This document shows, piece by piece, positions 5,846 to 10,125 of a stretch of 10,125 bases of DNA (positions are counted from its first letter, which is position 1; each line of letters opens with the position of its first letter). Under the pieces are notes generated by a model, which was given only the letters and a program-made list of their open reading frames with translations, searched no databases and was not told where the DNA came from. The translations under genes and the position numbers were made by a program. The stretch is from JANMJD01 sp031371195 (lineage in GTDB: Bacteria; Actinomycetota; Acidimicrobiia; Acidimicrobiales; Ilumatobacteraceae), in NCBI GenBank assembly GCA_031371195.1, contig JANMJD010000393.1:1-10125 (forward strand), written 5' to 3'.

Positions 5846-6607
5846 ATGACGACCGATCGTACGGGAGGGCTGGCTGCATGGTCGCCGCGGCGTCTGCCCG
5901 GGTTGGCGGTCGACCTCACGCCGGCCCAGGAGCTGGCGATCGCCCTGCGCCATCTCGACGATGTGGGATTTGTCGAGAATCTGACGGGCCATATCTCCGT
6001 GTCGGACGGCGACGGTTTCCTCGTGAACCCATGGGGATTGTGGTGGGCCGAGGTCCGCGCCGGCGACATGCTCACGATCGACACCGACGGGCAGGTGACC
6101 CAGGGCGAGTGGGACGTGACACCGGCGGTACACATCCATACCGAGCTGCACCGCCGCCGCCCCGATGCCCGAGTAGTGATCCACAACCATCCGCCCTACG
6201 CCGCGACTCTGGCCGCCATTGGTGAGCTGCCCGATCTCGTCCACCAGAACTCCTCGATCCTCGCCGGCGAGATGCGCCTCGTTGACGACTACGACGGAGA
6301 GGTCGACGCCCCGTACCTGGGAGCGGCACTTGCCGAACTGATCGGCGACGCATCGGTGGCCCTGCTGGTCAGTCATGGTGTGATCGTGACCGCCCCGACG
6401 ATCGCCGAGGCCGTGTACAAGGCGGTGCTCTTCGAACGCACGTGCATGCTCCACTGGCAGGTTCGGGCCCTCGGCCAGAAGGCGCTGCCGCTCCCGGCGA
6501 CCGCTCAACGCCAGCTCAAAGCCTCGCTGATCGAGCGGGCGGCACCCGTCTACTGGCATGGTGCGGTTCGCCAACTGCTCGCTGCTGAACCGGAGGTTCT
6601 GGACTGA
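5846..6607 (+). CDS. Class II aldolase/adducin family protein
   Basis: This 253-residue cytoplasmic metalloenzyme has the class II aldolase/adducin fold. Visible motifs are the N-terminal NLTGHISV (45-52), the substrate loop VNPWGLWWAEVRAGDML (60-76), the metal-binding HNHP (His113, His115) after LHRRRPDARVVI, and the third metal ligand in SHGVIVTAPT (His177). The catalytic acidic residue that true aldolases carry in a P-S-S-E block is replaced: the matching stretch VTPAVHIH has Ala near position 94. That pattern is common in adducin-like members and argues against a sugar-phosphate aldolase. The fold also includes decarboxylases, among them the 3,4-dihydroxyphthalate decarboxylases of actinobacterial phthalate pathways, so a decarboxylase or retro-aldol role on an aromatic or hydroxy acid is plausible but inferred. 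It is the first gene of the operon, and its TGA overlaps the next ATG by one base (TGATG). Confidence 0.88.
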   Translation: MTTDRTGGLAAWSPRRLPGLAVDLTPAQELAIALRHLDDVGFVENLTGHISVSDGDGFLVNPWGLWWAEVRAGDMLTIDTDGQVTQGEWDVTPAVHIHTELHRRRPDARVVIHNHPPYAATLAAIGELPDLVHQNSSILAGEMRLVDDYDGEVDAPYLGAALAELIGDASVALLVSHGVIVTAPTIAEAVYKAVLFERTCMLHWQVRALGQKALPLPATAQRQLKASLIERAAPVYWHGAVRQLLAAEPEVLD

Positions 6608-7863
6608 TGGCCATTTCGCTCGACGACCTGCAACGCCGCCAGGGTTTCACCCTGGCCGAAGCAGGCAAGGTGTCATGGCTGCCCGAGCCACCCCGTGCCC
6701 CGCGTGATTTCACCGTGATTTCTGCCGATGACCACGTCGTGGAACCGGCCCACGCATTCCAGGGACGGATGCCGGCGGCGTTGGTCGATCGGGCGCCCCG
6801 GGTGATCACCCGCGACGACGGTTCCGAAGCCTGGTTCTTCGCCGGGCAGGAGATCCCGAACGTCGGATTCAATGCCGTCGTCGGTCGCCCGGTCAGCGAA
6901 TACAGCTTCGAGCCGACCCGCTTCGACGAGATGCGCCCCGGCGCCTGGGACATCGGGGCGCGGATCGCCGACATGGATCTCAACGGGATCTATGCCTCGT
7001 TGTGCTTTCCGTCGTTCCTGCCCGGATTTGCCGGCCAGCGTCTGCAGAGCCTCGCCGGCGACCCGGAGCTGGCCCTGGCCTGCGTGCGGGCGTGGAACGA
7101 CTGGATGCTCGAGGACTGGTGCGGCCACTCCCCCGGGCGGATGATCCCGATGCAGCTGCCCTATCTGCTCGATCCGCTCGTCGCCGCCGCCGAGATACGG
7201 CGCAACGCGGCCCGTGGGTTCAGGGCGGTGACGTTCTCGGAGGCACCGCATCTGCTCGGTCTCCCGTCATTGCACAGCGGCTACTGGGACCCGTTGATGC
7301 AGGCCTGCGCCGAGACCGGCACCGTGGTATGTCTCCACGTCGGTTCGTCATCGACGTCGCCGGCCACCGCACCCGACGCGCCGAGCGACACCATCGGGGT
7401 GCTGTTCTTCGGGTACGCGATGTTCGCCGCCGTCGACTGGCTGTACTCCAAGCTGCCGGTTCGGTTCCCCGATCTGCGGATCTGCCTGTCCGAGGGAGGG
7501 ATCGGCTGGGTAGCCGGGTTGATCGACCGGTTGGAGCACGTTCGCCGCTACGACTCGATGTACGGCACGTGGAACGATGTGGCCCTCAGCCCGGCCGACA
7601 CATTCCGACGCAACTTCTGGTTCTGTGCGATCGACGACCCGTCGTCGTTCTCACAACTCGACACGATCGGGGTCGACAACGTGCTCGTCGAGTCCGACTA
7701 TCCGCACTGCGACTCCACCTGGCCCCACACCCAGGACGTGCTGCGCCGGCAACTCGTCGGGTTGACCCCAGCGGCGATCACCAAGGTGACCTGGGCAAAC
7801 GCTGCGGCACTGTTCGATCATCCGGTGCCCGCTGCGGTGCAGGCCGATCCGAACGCCTTCTGA
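6607..7863 (+). CDS. Amidohydrolase-2 family metalloenzyme (ACMSD/decarboxylase-like TIM barrel)
   Basis: This 418-residue cytoplasmic protein belongs to the amidohydrolase-2 group, which includes ACMSD, gamma-resorcylate and 5-carboxyvanillate decarboxylases and several hydrolases. Candidate metal ligands are Asp41 and His43 in SADDHVVEP, His174 in GHSPGR or another mid-barrel His, His244 in CLHVGSS, and Asp364 in VESDYPHCDSTWP. SEGGIGW (295-301) is a further family block. IADMDLNGIYASLCFPSF (120-137) is the usual second strand of the long actinobacterial variants. The length of about 400 residues, with an N-terminal extension before the first metal motif, exceeds the roughly 330 of ACMSD itself. 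ATG 6607 overlaps the previous stop, with GGAGG (6592-6596) ten bases upstream. In the operon it may act as a decarboxylase or ring-cleavage hydrolase on the ligase/aldolase substrate series; the exact reaction is unknown. Confidence 0.9.
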   Translation: MAISLDDLQRRQGFTLAEAGKVSWLPEPPRAPRDFTVISADDHVVEPAHAFQGRMPAALVDRAPRVITRDDGSEAWFFAGQEIPNVGFNAVVGRPVSEYSFEPTRFDEMRPGAWDIGARIADMDLNGIYASLCFPSFLPGFAGQRLQSLAGDPELALACVRAWNDWMLEDWCGHSPGRMIPMQLPYLLDPLVAAAEIRRNAARGFRAVTFSEAPHLLGLPSLHSGYWDPLMQACAETGTVVCLHVGSSSTSPATAPDAPSDTIGVLFFGYAMFAAVDWLYSKLPVRFPDLRICLSEGGIGWVAGLIDRLEHVRRYDSMYGTWNDVALSPADTFRRNFWFCAIDDPSSFSQLDTIGVDNVLVESDYPHCDSTWPHTQDVLRRQLVGLTPAAITKVTWANAAALFDHPVPAAVQADPNAF

Positions 7864-9302
7864 TGCCGGAATTGGGCGACACCGCCGCAACCACCTCGGG
7901 ACCGGTGCTCGGCCACACCGTCAGCGGTGGCGATCGGGGCGGACATGTCTGGCATTTCGGCGGGGTGCCGTACGCCACGGCGCCACGATTCGGCCTGCCG
8001 GTCGACCCCGTGCCGTGGAGTGCCCGGCGCGATTGCACGCAACCGGGCCCGCTCCCGCCGCAGCGGACCGAGGGCCTGGAACTCGTGCCGGGGATGACGG
8101 CGACGGTCACGGCCGAGGACTGTCTGACGGCCGAGGTGTGGACCCCGTCGACGGCCGGTCACCGAGCCATGCTCGTCTGGATACCGGGCGGCAGCTTCCG
8201 GATCGGTGGAGCGGCGCTGGCCACCTACGACGGACGCCACCTGAGCGCCGACCACGATGTCGTCGTCGTCGGGCTGAACTACCGCCTCGGACTGCTCGGG
8301 TTCCTCAACGCCGCCGACGTCCCCTCCAACCTCGGGCTGCGCGACCTGCTCGCCGGGCTCGATTGGGTCCGCGCCAACGCCGCCGCATTCGGTGGTGACC
8401 CCGATCGGGTCGTGGTCATCGGTGAGTCGGCCGGAGCGGGGGCCATCTACCACCTGCTCACCCGGCCCTCGCTGCCCTGTGCGGGGGCGATCGTGTTCAG
8501 CGGTTCGCCGACGATGACCCAGACCGGCGCGACGGCCGCCCATGTCGCCCGGCGTTCCCTCGAAATCGCCGGAGTCGCCGAAGCGGCGGATCTGGCCGAT
8601 CGTCCCATCGACGACATTCTCGACGTGCAGGATGCGGTCGTGACCGACCTGGCCCGCACGGTCGGGATGATGCCGTTCCATCCGTGGGTCGATGGCGACG
8701 TGGTCCCCGTCTCCCCGCTCGATGCCGCGGCCGACGACAACCTTTGTGCGATCCCGCTGGTCATCGCCACGACCGCCGATGAGATGGAACTCTTCCGTCC
8801 CATGGTTCCCGCGCTGCCCCGGCCGTACGCCGTCGAGATGCTGACGGCCAAAGCGGCCGTCCTCGGTGTCACGGCCGATGGCGTCGACGGCGGGCTCACG
8901 GCCTGCGGCGACGACCTGGTCCGGGCAATCGCCGATGTCGATCTGCAGCTTCCCGCACTGGCGATTGCCGAGAGCCACGCCCGCCGCGGTCTTCCGGTGT
9001 GGCGGGCGTCGTTCACCTGGCAGTCGGCCGGTCACCGCGCCTGCCACGCCTCGGACCTGCCGTTCCATTTCGGCACATTCGATGTCGACACGTGGCGGGA
9101 CTTCGTCGGCCCCGGCCCCGTCGAGTTGCTCTCGCACCGGATGAGGTCCGCCTGGGCGGCCTTCGCCGACACCGGATGCCCGGCGTGCGCACCGATCGGT
9201 GACTGGCCGATGTTCGACGGCGGCCCGCAGCTCGTCGAGCTCGGAGCGACCGTCGGTGTGACCGACGACCCGGGCCATCACCGGCTGCGGAGTTGGCGAT
9301 GA
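7863..9302 (+). CDS. Type-B carboxylesterase (alpha/beta hydrolase)
   Basis: This 479-residue serine esterase, normal length for the family, has no signal peptide and so acts on an ester inside the cell. Motifs in order: FGGVPYATAPRFG (32-44), EDCLTAEVWTP (85-95), the oxyanion-hole block IPGGSF (107-112), LNYRLGLLGFL (138-148), NLGLRDLLAGLDWVRANAAAF up to the nucleophile elbow GESAG (Ser189), a probable acidic residue in TTADEMELF (Asp306/Glu307) and the catalytic His395 in ACHASDLPFHFG. The usual HGGG of the oxyanion hole reads PGGS here. The ATG overlaps the previous stop by one base (TGATG) with no Shine-Dalgarno sequence in front, so translation probably re-initiates from the amidohydrolase gene. 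The frame is open far upstream inside that gene, but only this start gives family sequence. In the pathway it likely frees the acid or alcohol from an ester substrate. Confidence 0.9.
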   Translation: MPELGDTAATTSGPVLGHTVSGGDRGGHVWHFGGVPYATAPRFGLPVDPVPWSARRDCTQPGPLPPQRTEGLELVPGMTATVTAEDCLTAEVWTPSTAGHRAMLVWIPGGSFRIGGAALATYDGRHLSADHDVVVVGLNYRLGLLGFLNAADVPSNLGLRDLLAGLDWVRANAAAFGGDPDRVVVIGESAGAGAIYHLLTRPSLPCAGAIVFSGSPTMTQTGATAAHVARRSLEIAGVAEAADLADRPIDDILDVQDAVVTDLARTVGMMPFHPWVDGDVVPVSPLDAAADDNLCAIPLVIATTADEMELFRPMVPALPRPYAVEMLTAKAAVLGVTADGVDGGLTACGDDLVRAIADVDLQLPALAIAESHARRGLPVWRASFTWQSAGHRACHASDLPFHFGTFDVDTWRDFVGPGPVELLSHRMRSAWAAFADTGCPACAPIGDWPMFDGGPQLVELGATVGVTDDPGHHRLRSWR

Positions 9303-10125
9303 CGGTCGAGCCCTCCCGTCCGCTGGCCGGCCGGGTCGCCGTTGTCACCGGCGCCAGTCGCGGGATCGGCAAGGGCTGCGCCCTCGAACTCGGCGCCGCC
9401 GGAGCCACCGTCTATGTCACCGGCCGATCAGCGGCCGAGTCGGATCACCCGTTACCGGGGACCGTCGGTGCCACCGCCGCCGAGGCCACCGCGCTGGGAG
9501 GTGTCGGGATCGCCGTGGCATGCGACCATCGCGACGATCAAGCCGTCGAAGCACTTTTCAACCGGGTGGCGACTGACCACGGTCGGGTGGACATCCTGGT
9601 CAACAACGCCTTTCTGATTCCACCGGAGCTGACGTCGCGTCGGCCGTTCTGGCAGGTGCCCATCTCCAACTGGGACGACATGATCGACGTCGGCACCCGC
9701 TCGGCCTATGTCGCCAGCGTGCACGCCGCCCGATCGATGGTCTCGGCCGGACGGGGGCTGATCGTCAACATCAGCTCGTCGGGCGCTCAGGAGTACGCCT
9801 GGCACGTCGCCTACGGCGTCGGCAAGTGCGCGCTCGATCGCCTCACCGCCGACACCGCCCACGAGTTGCGTTCTCACGGTGTGGCCGTCGTGTCGCTGTG
9901 GCCGGGCTTCGTGCGCACCGAACGCATCGACGTCGCCGAAGCCGCCGGCCACATCCCCGCCGGACTCGACCTGTCGACGGCGGAATCACCGCGCTTTTGC
10001 GGCCGCGCCGTGGTCGCGATGGCGTCGGATGCCGATGTGATGCGCTGGTCGGGGCGGGCGATGGCCGCAGCCGATCTCGCCATCGAGTACGGATTCCGCG
10101 ACGTCGACGGGCGCCTGCCGGCCGG
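9299..10125 (+). CDS. DHRS1-like short-chain dehydrogenase/reductase (partial, runs off right edge)
   Basis: 275 residues are visible with no stop before the window ends. It is an NAD(P)-dependent oxidoreductase: TGASRGIG at 17-24, the LPGTVGATAAE insert (52-62), ACDHRDDQAVEALF (74-87), LVNNAF (100-105), NISSSG with the catalytic Ser near 159-160, AYGVGK with Tyr172 and Lys176, and SLWPGFVRTE (199-208). The VTGR/LPGT, CDH-x-DD and SLWPG-x-V-x-TE blocks together are typical of the DHRS1-like subgroup, whose substrates are poorly known. ATG 9299 overlaps the esterase stop by four bases (ATGA), with GGAG (9289-9292) six bases upstream. As the last visible gene of the operon it probably oxidises an alcohol made by the esterase or reduces a carbonyl intermediate. 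More operon genes may follow outside the window. Confidence 0.88.
   Translation, partial: MTVEPSRPLAGRVAVVTGASRGIGKGCALELGAAGATVYVTGRSAAESDHPLPGTVGATAAEATALGGVGIAVACDHRDDQAVEALFNRVATDHGRVDILVNNAFLIPPELTSRRPFWQVPISNWDDMIDVGTRSAYVASVHAARSMVSAGRGLIVNISSSGAQEYAWHVAYGVGKCALDRLTADTAHELRSHGVAVVSLWPGFVRTERIDVAEAAGHIPAGLDLSTAESPRFCGRAVVAMASDADVMRWSGRAMAAADLAIEYGFRDVDGRLPA

Noticed and set aside
4996..6225. Plus-strand open frame of about 409 codons opposite the ligase and into the aldolase gene
   Set aside because: It contradicts two well supported genes with intact motifs and has low-complexity Arg/Gly/Pro composition.
5750..6574. Minus-strand open frame of about 274 codons opposite the aldolase gene
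   Set aside because: It has no motif and overlaps the start of the ligase; the aldolase gene on the other strand has a strong ribosome binding site and family motifs.
7002..7862. Upstream extension of the esterase frame inside the amidohydrolase gene
   Set aside because: The extension is Arg-rich and matches nothing. The overlap start at 7863 gives the normal esterase length.
7818..9281. Long minus-strand open frame of about 487 codons opposite the carboxylesterase gene
   Set aside because: It mirrors the esterase codons in high-GC DNA, has no family motif and is rich in Arg, Gly and Asp. The plus strand has a complete catalytic set.

Overview
The window is about two-thirds G+C, coding-dense, with short intergenic gaps and GTG as well as ATG starts. 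It carries SDR oxidoreductases, an amidohydrolase-2 enzyme, a type-B carboxylesterase and an acyl-CoA ligase. This fits a chromosomal segment of a high-GC actinomycete, possibly Acidimicrobiia-like. The lineage is inferred from composition and gene content only. I see no tRNA, rRNA, CRISPR array, transposase or phage module.

Left part (1-2382). Two minus-strand genes, an SDR oxidoreductase (1701 to 787) and a DUF1353-domain membrane protein (790 to beyond the left edge), share a 4-base GTGA stop/start overlap. Divergent from them is a DUF1989 (urea-carboxylase-associated family) gene, 1783-2382. The 81-bp divergent spacer holds a perfect 17-bp palindrome and a second small inverted repeat touching the DUF1989 ribosome binding site.

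Middle part (2383-4197). A secreted purple-acid-phosphatase-like metallophosphoesterase (2531-3511) is followed by a small DUF6941-like protein (3582-4064). A 13-bp tandem duplication and a hairpin lie between them. The gene pair converges on the ligase gene across a 133-bp spacer.

Right part (4198 to right edge). An AMP-forming acyl-CoA ligase (minus strand, 5778 to 4198) is divergent from a tightly coupled plus-strand operon: class II aldolase/adducin protein, amidohydrolase-2 family metalloenzyme, type-B carboxylesterase and a DHRS1-like SDR that runs off the right edge. Each junction overlaps by 1 or 4 bases. This looks like a catabolic cluster for an ester-containing, probably aromatic or cyclic, carboxylic acid: ester hydrolysis, oxidation by the SDR, C-C cleavage, decarboxylation or ring opening by the aldolase-fold and amidohydrolase-fold enzymes, and CoA activation by the ligase. 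The substrate and order of steps are inference. This cluster is the best candidate here for an undescribed system.
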